Part shown: positions 28,779 to 37,457 of the stretch, in pieces | Layout of the letters: every line of letters begins with the position of its first letter | Position numbering within the stretch: the stretch's first letter is position 1 | Assembly: GCA_903882805.1 (NCBI GenBank) | Contig: CAIRYK010000037.1 | Coordinates: 1 to 64,000 of the forward strand | Source of the DNA: an uncultured Bacteroidota bacterium | Lineage (GTDB): Bacteria > Bacteroidota > Bacteroidia > Chitinophagales > Chitinophagaceae | Direction of reading: 5' to 3' | Length of the DNA stretch: 64,000 nucleotides | The notes under the pieces: generated by a model | Told to the model about the DNA's origin: nothing | What the model saw: the letters and a program-made list of their open reading frames with translations, nothing else | The model's database searches: none | Translations under genes and position numbers: made by a program

Positions 28779-31739
28779 TTAGACTATCGGCATAATTATT
28801 GTCACAACTGTCCATTTCAGTTGCTGATGCTCATCGCGTATTTCGCTGATTTCCAGCTTCATTTCGCGATTAAGCAAAATGCTCAGTTGCTTAATTCGCA
28901 AGCGTATATTATCAAGCCCGAATGACTCATGACCGCTTTGTTGGGGTGTTAGTTTTGCTGCATTGTGCATTCCCACACCATTATCTTTCACTTCAATATA
29001 AAGACTGCCGTTTCTATCGAAAATGCTGATGCAGATGAACCCTTCAACCGAATCGAGTGGAAAAATGCCATGCTTGATCGAGTTCTCTACCAATGGTTGC
29101 ACCAGTAATGGGGGCACCAAAATTTCAGTTAGGTCAATTTCATCATCTATATCTATTGTATAGTTTAGTCGTTCTTTAAATCGTAATTGCTCTAAACGCA
29201 GGTAATTGCGCACCAGCTCCATTTCCTTTTGCAGTGTAATGACCTCTTTCGAGATGTTGTGCATGTTTTGCCTGATAAGGTCGGCAAACACACGTAAGTA
29301 CTCATTTGCTGCAAGTTTGTCGTTACGATTTACTAAGCCTTGCACATTGTTGAGCGTATTGAAAATAAAATGCGGATTCATCAACGCGTTCAGCGCTTTG
29401 TATTCCGAACGCATAAATTTTATTTCGTTGGCGTGGTCTTTTTCACGCTTGCGTACAGCATAAGCAATCCTGTACCTTATAGCAATACCCACCAACACTA
29501 ACGACACAAGAATGCTAAGCGATATAAACCACCAGGTTGCCCAATAAGGACGCAAAATGTGCAACTTAAATACCACAGGCTCACAATAAGCGCTCGACAG
29601 ACTGCGCGCCCGTATACTAATCTCAAAATCTCCGTAACCTGAATTGATAAAATTAATCTCCTCTCCACTAATATCTCGCCAACTATGCGACTCGTTTCTG
29701 GATATGGCATATTGATAAAAGATTGAGTTGCCTGAAAAATCGATAGTGCTAAACGATACAGATAAGTTTCTTGCTTCCTGATAGGGAATTGACAGTTCAT
29801 CATTAATGAGATAAGTGCGTTTTGTAGACTTAAGGCGCGAATAAAACAACCTTGGAGGATTGGGCTGCTGCTCAAGCAGGGAAATAGGTAGCGATGTTAC
29901 ATGGCCATTTTTAAAAAAATAACAATTCACTGAATCGACACATATGGCCTCTGCCTGTAACGGAGCCAAAGGATTTTCCACTACAGTTACCCTAAATTTT
30001 TTTGTTCCGCTTTCCTCATCAACAGTGAGCAATCGGTACATGCTGTTGGTACTGATAAGCACATGCCTATCGTCGAGTCTGCAAAAATTATCCCAAATGC
30101 AGTCCTGGGCAGGCATCGTATCTGCCTTAGGCCTTCCTGCATAATCACTGAAAATCAGTAATTGATTCTGGGAGTTGTAGGCCAATAAATACTTATCGAA
30201 GAACCAGATTGACTTTAGATTGCTATGTTCGTAAGCTTTTTGTGCAATGCCCTTTCCATTTTCAATCTTGTAGAGATGTTCGGTTGTGCAGTACCAAACA
30301 GTATTGTCTGGTGCTTTAGCCATTTTAAAAATCCTGGTGACCTCCCTCGGATCATTAACTTGCCTGTATTTCAGTGAGTCGTTGGGTTTTACCTCCCTAT
30401 AATCTAACCGAAGCAAGGTATTCCCATTATTCAAATAAAGTGTGTCGGCGACGGCAACCATATTTTTAATAAAGCCGGTATTTCGGATGCCGGTTTTATA
30501 ATTACTGATTTTTAACGGACGCGCGAAGAGATTATCTATTACCGTATTTCCATATGTATAACAATTAATATACCGCCCGTTGGTGTCAATGCTAAAAGCG
30601 TGCATAGAATAAACGTCCTTCGCTTTAAGATTACTGTTGTAATCGTAAATAACGTCTATACTATCCTTGTAAATTCTATTGAGCTTGTTACCAAAAGATG
30701 TAAAAAACACCTGATTGTGTAGCGACTGTGCAAAATGAGCGGCGCCTTCATAGGCATTCAAATAGATTTTGGTTTTCAGGAAATCCTTATGCATCATATA
30801 CACCCCACGGCGAAGATCGGTAATCCAATAATTACCTTCCAGATCCTGACTAATGCAGGATACTTTATTACCGGGTAGTATTTTTATGGTGTCATTGATA
30901 ATCAAACCACTACTGACTCCGTAAAACCAACCGACTTCGTTGTGATAAACCTGATATAGTAGATTATTATCCCAAAAACCGCTATCGAATTTCCGCAACG
31001 CTTTGAAATCTTCATCGTAAAGTCCGCCTTTTGCAAGTATATAATGCTGGTTCTGGCAAAAAACCCTGCTCATATAGTCGCAACTCCCATCATATTGAAA
31101 TTTGAAGTCGGAGGATCCGATCGTTCGGGCGCCGGTAACCGAGTTAACTACTACCGACTTAACACAACTGCTTGCCTTGAAAGTATTTACACCTATTTTC
31201 TTCCAGGTCACTAAACGATACAGCAATTCGTTATCACTTAGCTCGGGAGTTTCGTAGGTATACACACTGTCGCGATATATGTTTATGAATTTAGTTTTAT
31301 CCATAAACGTAATGGTGACGCTACTGTCATCTTCTATTGTAATTGTTTTTGTAAACGAACTTGAAAAAGACATTTTCAGAAACGGCGTATTTGCATCGTT
31401 ATGAAACACGCCGTTTTCATAATAACAAAGACGACCATTATAAGTCGCCAGCCATATACGCCCTATTTTATCCTCTTTAAAGAAAAAAATCTCATTGTCG
31501 GCCAAACCATTGCGTGTTGAAAATATCTCGAATTTAAGCCCGTTATAACGCGCTATACCCTTGTCTGTAGCCAGCCACATATACCCCTTGCTGTCGCGGT
31601 AAACATTGTAGACATTATTGCTGGGCAGTCCGTCGTCGATGGTATAGTGTAGCATGGGGTAATCCTGCCCACGGACAATAGCGCTTAGCAGCATAGCCCC
31701 ACATAGCCATATAGATGCCGCTACCCTATTCATGCTCAT
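28779..31739 (-). CDS. Beta-propeller sensor histidine kinase (LytS-type transmitter)
   Basis: 986 residues. A signal sequence is followed by a periplasmic two-component propeller (GLPSNNVYNVYRDSKGYMWL and GIARYNGLKFEIF are typical repeats), a Y_Y_Y-like domain (about 640-730), one membrane segment (WFISLSILVSLVLVGIAI), a coiled linker and a LytS-type kinase domain. The phospho-acceptor is His790 in MNPHFIFNTLNN. The ATPase domain has VQPLVENSIKHGI and VKDNGVGM. It starts inside the end of the upstream LytTR regulator gene (14-bp overlap), so the two are translationally coupled and form one system. The signal sensed is unknown. A second possible start lies two codons in. Confidence 0.9.
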   Translation of the reverse strand: MSMNRVAASIWLCGAMLLSAIVRGQDYPMLHYTIDDGLPSNNVYNVYRDSKGYMWLATDKGIARYNGLKFEIFSTRNGLADNEIFFFKEDKIGRIWLATYNGRLCYYENGVFHNDANTPFLKMSFSSSFTKTITIEDDSSVTITFMDKTKFINIYRDSVYTYETPELSDNELLYRLVTWKKIGVNTFKASSCVKSVVVNSVTGARTIGSSDFKFQYDGSCDYMSRVFCQNQHYILAKGGLYDEDFKALRKFDSGFWDNNLLYQVYHNEVGWFYGVSSGLIINDTIKILPGNKVSCISQDLEGNYWITDLRRGVYMMHKDFLKTKIYLNAYEGAAHFAQSLHNQVFFTSFGNKLNRIYKDSIDVIYDYNSNLKAKDVYSMHAFSIDTNGRYINCYTYGNTVIDNLFARPLKISNYKTGIRNTGFIKNMVAVADTLYLNNGNTLLRLDYREVKPNDSLKYRQVNDPREVTRIFKMAKAPDNTVWYCTTEHLYKIENGKGIAQKAYEHSNLKSIWFFDKYLLAYNSQNQLLIFSDYAGRPKADTMPAQDCIWDNFCRLDDRHVLISTNSMYRLLTVDEESGTKKFRVTVVENPLAPLQAEAICVDSVNCYFFKNGHVTSLPISLLEQQPNPPRLFYSRLKSTKRTYLINDELSIPYQEARNLSVSFSTIDFSGNSIFYQYAISRNESHSWRDISGEEINFINSGYGDFEISIRARSLSSAYCEPVVFKLHILRPYWATWWFISLSILVSLVLVGIAIRYRIAYAVRKREKDHANEIKFMRSEYKALNALMNPHFIFNTLNNVQGLVNRNDKLAANEYLRVFADLIRQNMHNISKEVITLQKEMELVRNYLRLEQLRFKERLNYTIDIDDEIDLTEILVPPLLVQPLVENSIKHGIFPLDSVEGFICISIFDRNGSLYIEVKDNGVGMHNAAKLTPQQSGHESFGLDNIRLRIKQLSILLNREMKLEISEIRDEHQQLKWTVVTIIMPIV

Positions 31740-32529
31740 ATTTGTTGCTGCGCAAAAAGTCTATAAGTTGAGTGAAACGACGGCGACTAACCGGCAATGT
31801 GCTACAATTGGCAACCGATACCGTAATGTTTTCATCTTTGTGTATTTTTTTAAGATGAATACAGTTAACAAGGTAGGACCTGTGAATTCTAAAAAAAAGG
31901 TCAATTGGTAACAACTCCTCATAATCGGCAATAGAAATACTCATTACCATGTCTTTCACTACACCATTTTTCGAAAATACAACCTTAGCATAGCTACCTT
32001 GAGCTTCTATGAAATATATTTCTTTAAAATCAACTATTTCTATCGTGTTATTATCACGTAGTGTAAGGCGCTGTTGCTTGACCTTGCTGATTACCTGACT
32101 GGAAATTTCCTGATAGGCCTGAGCATTATCGGCTAGTAAATGACGGTATTTAATCTTTTCCTGCAGCTTCAGAACAGCATTACGCAACTCTGAGATGCTT
32201 ATGGGCTTGAGTATATAATCAACCGCATTCAGTTTAAAAGCTCTAATTGCATACTCATCATAAGCAGTAACAAACACCACTTCAAAGCTAATGGGCGCAA
32301 TCCTTTCTAAAAAGTGAAAAGCGTTTTCGTTAGGCATCTCAATGTCCATAAACACAGCATCGGGACGCAGTGCATTTATTTGTTTTTCCGCCTCCTTGGT
32401 ATTATTGTATTTCCCTAAGACATTAATTGTAACATCTACATATTCGCGTAGCATGTTTTCCAGATTGTCGCAGGCTTCCTGTTCATCGTCAACAATCATT
32501 ACATTCAATACGCCAGAACCAGATATCAT
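31726..32529 (-). CDS. LytTR-family response regulator
   Basis: 267 residues. The receiver domain starts at LNVMIVDDEQEA, with phospho-acceptor Asp62 in VFMDIEMPNE, Thr/Ala switch region VTAYDEYAI and Lys in YILKPIS. The C-terminal LytTR DNA-binding domain contains IYFIEAQGSYAKVVF and RIHRSYLVNC. The gene is first in a two-gene unit with the propeller kinase, and overlaps it by 14 bp. LytTR regulators usually bind direct repeats near target promoters. The targets are not evident, but the giant surface gene and the neighbouring epimerase are candidates only by proximity. Confidence 0.94.
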   Translation of the reverse strand: MISGSGVLNVMIVDDEQEACDNLENMLREYVDVTINVLGKYNNTKEAEKQINALRPDAVFMDIEMPNENAFHFLERIAPISFEVVFVTAYDEYAIRAFKLNAVDYILKPISISELRNAVLKLQEKIKYRHLLADNAQAYQEISSQVISKVKQQRLTLRDNNTIEIVDFKEIYFIEAQGSYAKVVFSKNGVVKDMVMSISIADYEELLPIDLFFRIHRSYLVNCIHLKKIHKDENITVSVANCSTLPVSRRRFTQLIDFLRSNKYEHE

Positions 32530-32590
32530 GCCGGTAAGATTTGAGGTCTACAACCTACGATAATATTTGCATAATTTGTACAATTAGCTG

Positions 32591-33577
32591 TTAGCCTGCA
32601 TGTTGATGTTTAAAAAACTCGACCGTAATTTTAAGACCATCCAGAAATTGCTGCGTAGGTTGATACCCAAGTAAGCGGCGTGCCTTAGAAATATCGGCAA
32701 GCGAATCGCGTATATCGCCCGTGCGGGGCTCGCGGTAAATAGCCGGGTGTTCGATACCCAATTGCTTACCGATAGCGTCGTAAAGAAAATTGACCGAAAA
32801 ATTAGCGCCTACGGCCACATTATACACCTGACCAAAGGCGTCGGGATTATCTGTCAGCATACCGCGTACATTAGCCTGAACGGCATTTTCAACAAACGTA
32901 AAGTCTCTCGTTTGCTCGCCATCGCCGTTTATATAAACAGGAGTGCGGTTGATAATGCCAGATACAAACAAAGGTATAACGGCAGCATAGGGACCATTAG
33001 GATCCTGACGAGGGCCAAAAACATTGAAGTACCTCAATCCTACCACTTTCATACCATACAGGTCGCCAAAAACACCTGCGTAAAGCTCGTTGGTCTTTTT
33101 AGTAACTGCGTAAGGCGATAACAAATTACCGGTTCTATGCTCAACCTTTGGTAGATTGGGCTCGTCGCCATATACCGACGACGAAGACGCATACACGAAC
33201 GAATGCACACCGGCATCGCGAGCTGCTTTTATCATGTGCAGGAAGCCCGTAATATTCACTTCATTTGTAGTTACCGGGTCTTTTACAGAACGCGGCACCG
33301 AGCCCAAAGCAGCCTGATGCGTTACATGATGTATACCATCGCATGCCAAACGACAACTCGCTTCATCGCGAATATCGCCAAGTATAAATTCGTATTGAGG
33401 GTAACGCTTAAATAAATCGACATTCGATTGTAATCCTGTAGACAGATTATCGAGTACCCTAACTTTACCGGCGCCATTGTTCAATAAATAAGCAACAATG
33501 TGGGACCCTATAAAGCCTGCGCCGCCGGTTACTAAAAAGTATTTGCCCGAAATATCTGTATGATGAAAAGCAGTCAT
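32591..33577 (-). CDS. NAD-dependent epimerase, UDP-GlcNAc 4-epimerase type
   Basis: An extended short-chain dehydrogenase of 328 residues. The NAD-binding motif is YFLVTGGAGFIGSH. The catalytic segment is ASSSSVYGDEPNLPKVE with the Tyr-Lys pair in SPYAVTKKTNE. The product FNVFGPRQDPNGPYAAVIP is typical of UDP-N-acetylglucosamine 4-epimerases (WbpP/Gne group), which make UDP-GalNAc for surface polysaccharides. I chose the internal Met before TAFHHTDISGKY, because the extra 20 residues in the track overlap the upstream hairpin and are not family-like. Related decarboxylases and dehydratases share the fold, so the exact substrate is inferred. Confidence 0.88.
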   Translation of the reverse strand: MTAFHHTDISGKYFLVTGGAGFIGSHIVAYLLNNGAGKVRVLDNLSTGLQSNVDLFKRYPQYEFILGDIRDEASCRLACDGIHHVTHQAALGSVPRSVKDPVTTNEVNITGFLHMIKAARDAGVHSFVYASSSSVYGDEPNLPKVEHRTGNLLSPYAVTKKTNELYAGVFGDLYGMKVVGLRYFNVFGPRQDPNGPYAAVIPLFVSGIINRTPVYINGDGEQTRDFTFVENAVQANVRGMLTDNPDAFGQVYNVAVGANFSVNFLYDAIGKQLGIEHPAIYREPRTGDIRDSLADISKARRLLGYQPTQQFLDGLKITVEFFKHQHAG

Positions 33578-33618
33578 TAAATGAATGAGGATTGGGTAAA
33601 TTAATAAATAATGATAAC

Positions 33619-33652
33619 AGAAAAAAGACCGTTCCACTTAGTGTACGGTCTT
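33619..33652 (-). terminator. Minus-strand terminator upstream of the epimerase
   Basis: Read on the minus strand, AAGACCGT pairs with ACGGTCTT around a 12-base loop, followed by TTTTTT. It probably ends the THX transcript, about 165 bp after that gene. The stretch 33653-33816 holds no recognisable gene. Confidence 0.7.
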
Positions 33653-33816
33653 CATTCAGTTATTGAATGCTGTAAGTGAACTATTGTGCGTACCAACCAC
33701 AGTTTTAGAGAATAGCGCATATACCGAATGTGCAAAAATTATTGCCGAACAATAAATGTAATTTTCCCCAAACACCTTGGCAGTATCGCATTACAACAAC
33801 ATTGCTAAGCAGGTAA

Positions 33817-33933
33817 TTAAGCTTTTTTCGCTTCTTTTGAAGTCGCTTTCTTTGCAATTCTAGCCAGGCGTGATTTGCCAAAGCTGCCCATTGATATCTT
33901 ACCGCGTTTCGTACGTTTATCGCCTCTTCCCAT
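33817..33933 (-). CDS. 30S ribosomal protein THX (38 residues)
   Basis: Too short for the ORF track. The minus strand from ATG at 33933 reads MGRGDKRTKRGKISMGSFGK and then SRLARIAKKATSKEAKKA with a TAA stop. This matches the THX family of tiny basic proteins (typical start MGRGDKKTKKGKI), which bind 16S rRNA at the top of the 30S head. Nineteen of the 38 residues are Lys, Arg, Ser or Thr. The gene lies right downstream of the HU gene, but a terminator-like hairpin separates them by only 28 bp from its start codon, so it needs read-through or a promoter inside that region. Confidence 0.92.
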   Translation of the reverse strand: MGRGDKRTKRGKISMGSFGKSRLARIAKKATSKEAKKA

Positions 33934-33961
33934 GATTACTTTTTGTTTAAGATGCAAACAT

Positions 33962-33993
33962 AAAAAAAAGCAAGGAATTTTCCGCTTCCTTGC
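33962..33993 (-). terminator. Terminator-like hairpin between HU and THX
   Basis: On the minus strand, GCAAGGAA pairs with TTCCTTGC around an 8-base loop, followed by eight T. It lies about 20 bp after the HU stop and 28 bp before the THX start codon, so it can terminate HU and may limit THX expression. Confidence 0.85.
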
Positions 33994-34013
33994 CTTTGTT
34001 TCTTTATCTATTC

Positions 34014-34295
34014 CTATGTTAATGAGCCAATTGTTTCTGAAAACTCTTTTCCAGCCTTAAATTTAGGCACTTTTCGAGCCTTAATTTTTATTATTGTTTT
34101 TTCGCGAGGATTACGACCGTTGCGCTCGGCGCGCTCTGAAACCGAGAAGGTGCCAAAGCCTACTAAGGTAACACGATCGCCTTGTTTGAGGGCGTCTACC
34201 ACTGCAGATGTAAATGAATTGAGCGCTTCATTTGCCTGCAGTTTTGTAATTCCCACATCTTTTGAAATTTTGTCAATTAATTCGGCTTTGTTCAT
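34014..34295 (-). CDS. HU-family DNA-binding protein
   Basis: 93 residues, the usual HU length. Starts MNKAELIDKISKDVGITK, the standard HU N-terminus. The segment VTLVGFGTFSVSERAERNGRNPREK matches the HU/IHF signature, with Pro in the arm tip that kinks DNA. The track start adds 23 residues from upstream and is rejected. HU bends and compacts DNA as a homodimer or heterodimer. It stands as a single gene with its own terminator. About 208 bp separate it from DUF4286, a stretch with no gene. Confidence 0.95.
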   Translation of the reverse strand: MNKAELIDKISKDVGITKLQANEALNSFTSAVVDALKQGDRVTLVGFGTFSVSERAERNGRNPREKTIIKIKARKVPKFKAGKEFSETIGSLT

Positions 34296-34503
34296 AATCT
34301 TTCGTTTTTGAGTAATGACTGTTTGAGGATACAACAAATATACTCCGATTTGCAAGAAAATCAAATATTTTAAATAGCATTTTTACACGAAAAGTATTGC
34401 CTGTAGCTCACCAAAAAAATTTGTTAACACATTTCTATCCGCCTAAAACAACAGCTTTTCGTAGTAATGCTGACCATCTATTCTGAGTTAATGATTTACA
34501 GAA

Positions 34504-34806
34504 TTATACAATCTCCATTACCGTTCGGAATGCTACAAACTGTCCGCCAAACCTTGTATTGGCTTTTTCTCTCATACTGTTCGCATGCTCGTCAATGTAA
34601 GTATCGTATTCGGTAAGACTATTGCAAAAATACTGGGCGGCAAATGTTACGCCATCGCCCTCATCCTGCTGAAGCAGCCTGCATAATCTTGCATCTACAA
34701 ACAATCCGGTAGACATCAGGTCGGGAATATGTTCTTCCTTCATCCATTTAACCCAGTCGTCGACAACTGGCGAATTTACCTTAATGGTAACATTATAAAT
34801 GATCAT
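34504..34806 (-). CDS. DUF4286 family protein
   Basis: 100 residues. The pattern IIYNVTIKVNSPVVDDWVKWMK at the start, HIPDLMSTGLF and FAAQYFCNSLTEYDTYI fits the small DUF4286 family common in Bacteroidota, which has a ferredoxin-like dimeric alpha-beta barrel look. No catalytic residue can be pointed to and the function is unknown. It lies 67 bp downstream of rsgA on the same strand and may be co-transcribed with it. Confidence 0.85.
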   Translation of the reverse strand: MIIYNVTIKVNSPVVDDWVKWMKEEHIPDLMSTGLFVDARLCRLLQQDEGDGVTFAAQYFCNSLTEYDTYIDEHANSMREKANTRFGGQFVAFRTVMEIV

Positions 34807-34873
34807 AGCTATGTATTTTAATTAAAAAAACTGATGATTTCCTTTAAGGGCAATCTGATAAATACTGCATCGG

Positions 34874-35809
34874 CTACCACTTCTTCTCTTCTATACTCTC
34901 TAAAATAGCAGCATAACTCAAGTACCGCTCTTCCGATATTTTCCCGTCCCTGACAGCTTGCATTACTGCGCACCCGGGCTCATTGAGATGACTGCAATTA
35001 TTAAACTTACAATTCCCCATTACCAACTTCATTTCGGGAAAGTACTGCGACAATTCCTCTTTTTTAAAATCGATAAGCCCGAACTCTTTAACCCCAGGAG
35101 TATCTATTATAGCGCCGCCGCCGGGCAAATTGAACATCTCTGCAAATGTTGTTGTGTGTTGCCCCTTGCCGCTCCATCCCGACACAACATTAGTACGAAT
35201 GCCTATGCCAGGTATAAACTGATTAATCAATGTGCTCTTGCCCACACCTGAATGTCCGCTGAATAATGTTGTTCGACCTTTGATAAGCGTGGCAAGATCA
35301 GTGAGCGACTCAGGATCGTTTGCCGATACCGGATAAAAACCATAACCGGCGGCTGTATATATTTCGCGCCAGCGCTCTAACACTGGTCTGTGCTTTTCTT
35401 TTATCAAATCTGATTTGTTGACAACCAGTATAGCCGGTATATGGTATGCCTCGGCGGTTATCAGAAACCTGTCTATAAAGCCTGTTGAGGTGCGCGGATC
35501 GGCGATTGAAGCTACTAGTAGAGCAAGGTCTATATTTGCAGCAATTATGTGCTTCTGATTCTTGTTGTGGGGCGATACGCGCACCATATAGTTGTTGCGC
35601 TGAACCACCCCCGTAATCATTGCTGTTTTTATGGCGTCGTCCTCAATATCCATAAACACTGTGTCGCCCACAGCTACCGGATTGGTTGAGGAAATGCCTT
35701 CATCTATTTTAAGCTTCCCCTTAATCCTCGCATTCCAAAAAACGCCTTCAGGGTCTTGCACTGAATACCAGCTACCCGTCGATTTATAAATTACCCCCTG
35801 CATGGCCAT
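34874..35809 (-). CDS. rsgA: Ribosome small subunit-dependent GTPase RsgA
   Basis: About 311 residues. This circularly permuted GTPase acts in late 30S assembly. The N-terminal OB-fold contains GVIYKSTGSWYSVQ. The GTPase motifs occur in permuted order: G4 NKSDL first, then G1 GHSGVGKSTLIN and G3 DTPGVKEFGL. The C-terminal zinc finger is CKFNNCSHLNEPGC. I place the start at 35809 (MAMQGVIYK). The next Met two codons on is equally possible. The 25 residues before it in the track are not family-like. Confidence 0.95.
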   Translation of the reverse strand: MAMQGVIYKSTGSWYSVQDPEGVFWNARIKGKLKIDEGISSTNPVAVGDTVFMDIEDDAIKTAMITGVVQRNNYMVRVSPHNKNQKHIIAANIDLALLVASIADPRTSTGFIDRFLITAEAYHIPAILVVNKSDLIKEKHRPVLERWREIYTAAGYGFYPVSANDPESLTDLATLIKGRTTLFSGHSGVGKSTLINQFIPGIGIRTNVVSGWSGKGQHTTTFAEMFNLPGGGAIIDTPGVKEFGLIDFKKEELSQYFPEMKLVMGNCKFNNCSHLNEPGCAVMQAVRDGKISEERYLSYAAILESIEEKKW

Positions 35810-35954
35810 AATATCTGTATTCAGTCTCCATCGGCAATGTTGTTGCGCATAAAAATGTAAAAGTAATGCCAATAGCGTTATCAAATTGCGATAGCAGCTA
35901 CAATAAAACGCAAAATGTGATGAAATGAACTGATGTAGGTGACCGGGATTAGCA

Positions 35955-36440
35955 TCAGGGCTTTGCTACATCGAAGTAACCGTTGGTAACGCTAATGGTA
36001 TCGGCAACAAAATCGAACGTACCTACAAGCGCATAAGGATTTATGGCTGTGGTAATATTAATTTGACCAGAAGTGGCGTAAAACCTCGTGCTACCCCTGT
36101 AGTAAGTAGCTGTGATATAGGGCGGATTGACAGGATACAAACCCGGACCGGAATAATCTGAAATAGTAAACTTTATGGTAGAGTTAAAGGCAGTTTCGTG
36201 CTTTGTGGCAGTTATCAATAAATCTACTATGCCTCTGTCATTTCCTGAGTACTTTACATTATACCCAAATGCAGAGTCTGTTTTCCATTCCTGTCCGTTG
36301 ATAGTAGCATACATGGTTACTGTCGAGTCGCGGTTGTTGTCGGGCTGAGCGCTTTTTGCATTTGCCGGCCCTTTAGCCTTGGAACACCCAAATAAAGCAA
36401 TAATAACTACAACAAGAAAACCCTGAATATACTTTTTCAT
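35955..36440 (-). CDS. Small lipoprotein, paralogue of the next one
   Basis: 161 residues with a lipoprotein signal ending IIALFGC. The mature domain of about 120 residues has Thr/Tyr-rich beta strands such as TVTMYATINGQEW, FTISDYSGPGLYPV and a closing segment GTFDFVADT with NGYFDVAKP. The closing pattern (G-x-F-x-F ... G-x-F-x-V-x-K-P) is shared with the adjacent 36529 gene, so the two are related. They are separated by 88 bp on the same strand. I recognise no named family. A surface or periplasmic binding role is only a guess. Confidence 0.7.
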   Translation of the reverse strand: MKKYIQGFLVVVIIALFGCSKAKGPANAKSAQPDNNRDSTVTMYATINGQEWKTDSAFGYNVKYSGNDRGIVDLLITATKHETAFNSTIKFTISDYSGPGLYPVNPPYITATYYRGSTRFYATSGQINITTAINPYALVGTFDFVADTISVTNGYFDVAKP

Positions 36441-36528
36441 AAAGACAAAAAGATTGGTATTGTTACAAGCAGCAGCGCAATACTACAAGTACATACAACA
36501 ACGAAAAAGCTACAGATTTATTATGATA

Positions 36529-36999
36529 TTACATGCCCGGCTTACCTACATTAAAGTTGCCATCGGTAATAGCCTGATCATCTACAGTGGTGAAAGAAAA
36601 ATAACCTATGATGCTGTTTGGCGTGATCTTAGTAATAGACACAATACCGCCAGCGGCATCGCTACGCACACCGGAATGCAGATAGTAAGCATGTGCATAA
36701 CCCTGCGCCATAGAAAACAAACCTGTAACGCCACGGTAGTTATTGATAACTAATACCATCTTATCGCGAGGATAAGCCTGATCGTTGCTATTGCCGGTAA
36801 TGATAAGTGTAGTAGATGTATCGTTTACTTGAGAATCTAAAGTGGAAGGAACTATACTTGCAGCCGTAAAGTTGTAAGAACCTATGTTAGCTGTCATAGA
36901 CGGTGTAATAGTAGTGACCATAGGGCCGTTTTTGATACAGCTACTGAACATTGCGGTCACGCCTGCAAATACCATTAATGCGATAATGCCTTTCTTCAT
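36529..36999 (-). CDS. Small lipoprotein, paralogue of the previous one
   Basis: 156 residues with a lipoprotein signal ending AMFSSC. The mature part resembles its neighbour: a strand with VINNYRGVTGLFSM in place of the ISDYSGPGLYPV segment, and a closing IGYFSFTTVDD with DGNFNVGKPGM. Identity appears low outside these blocks, so the pair is old or only partly homologous. It is first in the pair on the minus strand, upstream of the 35955 gene. Function is unknown. Confidence 0.7.
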   Translation of the reverse strand: MKKGIIALMVFAGVTAMFSSCIKNGPMVTTITPSMTANIGSYNFTAASIVPSTLDSQVNDTSTTLIITGNSNDQAYPRDKMVLVINNYRGVTGLFSMAQGYAHAYYLHSGVRSDAAGGIVSITKITPNSIIGYFSFTTVDDQAITDGNFNVGKPGM

Positions 37000-37396
37000 A
37001 CTTCGATATTTCCGCTAAGATAATTCAAAATTATCCTAAAAATCAAACTTTGGGCACAAAACCTTGTTTATGCTCATTTCGATGCAGTTTTTGACCATAC
37101 AAAGGCGAACAAACAACCTGTCAAAAAAAGATATAAGCAGGGATGTTTAACGACGCTAATGAAGCGCGCCAAAAAATAGGATCACAGTACTACTTCAGGA
37201 AACGAGAACAATGACAGCTATGTACACTACAGCAACCTACTGACCTATGCAGCGGTAACGACGCAAAAAAAAAGTCCCAACCAGGAACGGTAAAGGACTG
37301 TATTTTGAGTAATGAAACAACTGCAGACAGGCCTTTCACATGCAACAAATAAAACATTCAATGCAGTTAAATTCGCGTTAAACTGCATATACATAT
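37000..37396. other. Divergent intergenic region
   Basis: About 400 bp between the minus-strand lipoprotein pair and uppS. Two short track ORFs here have no motif or plausible signal. I see no RNA gene. Its right end contains the uppS promoter. Confidence 0.5.
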
Positions 37397-37426
37397 TTTG
37401 TTGCCATTGGGTACAACCTATTTTTG
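37397..37426 (+). promoter_or_regulatory. Bacteroidota-type promoter for the uppS-bamA operon
   Basis: TTTG at 37397-37400, an 18-base spacer and TATTTTTG at 37419-37426 match the -33 / -7 elements well. Transcription would start near 37433, about 25 bases ahead of the uppS ATG. Confidence 0.65.
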
Positions 37427-37457
37427 TACCTTCGCACACTTTTCGTAAAGTATCTCA

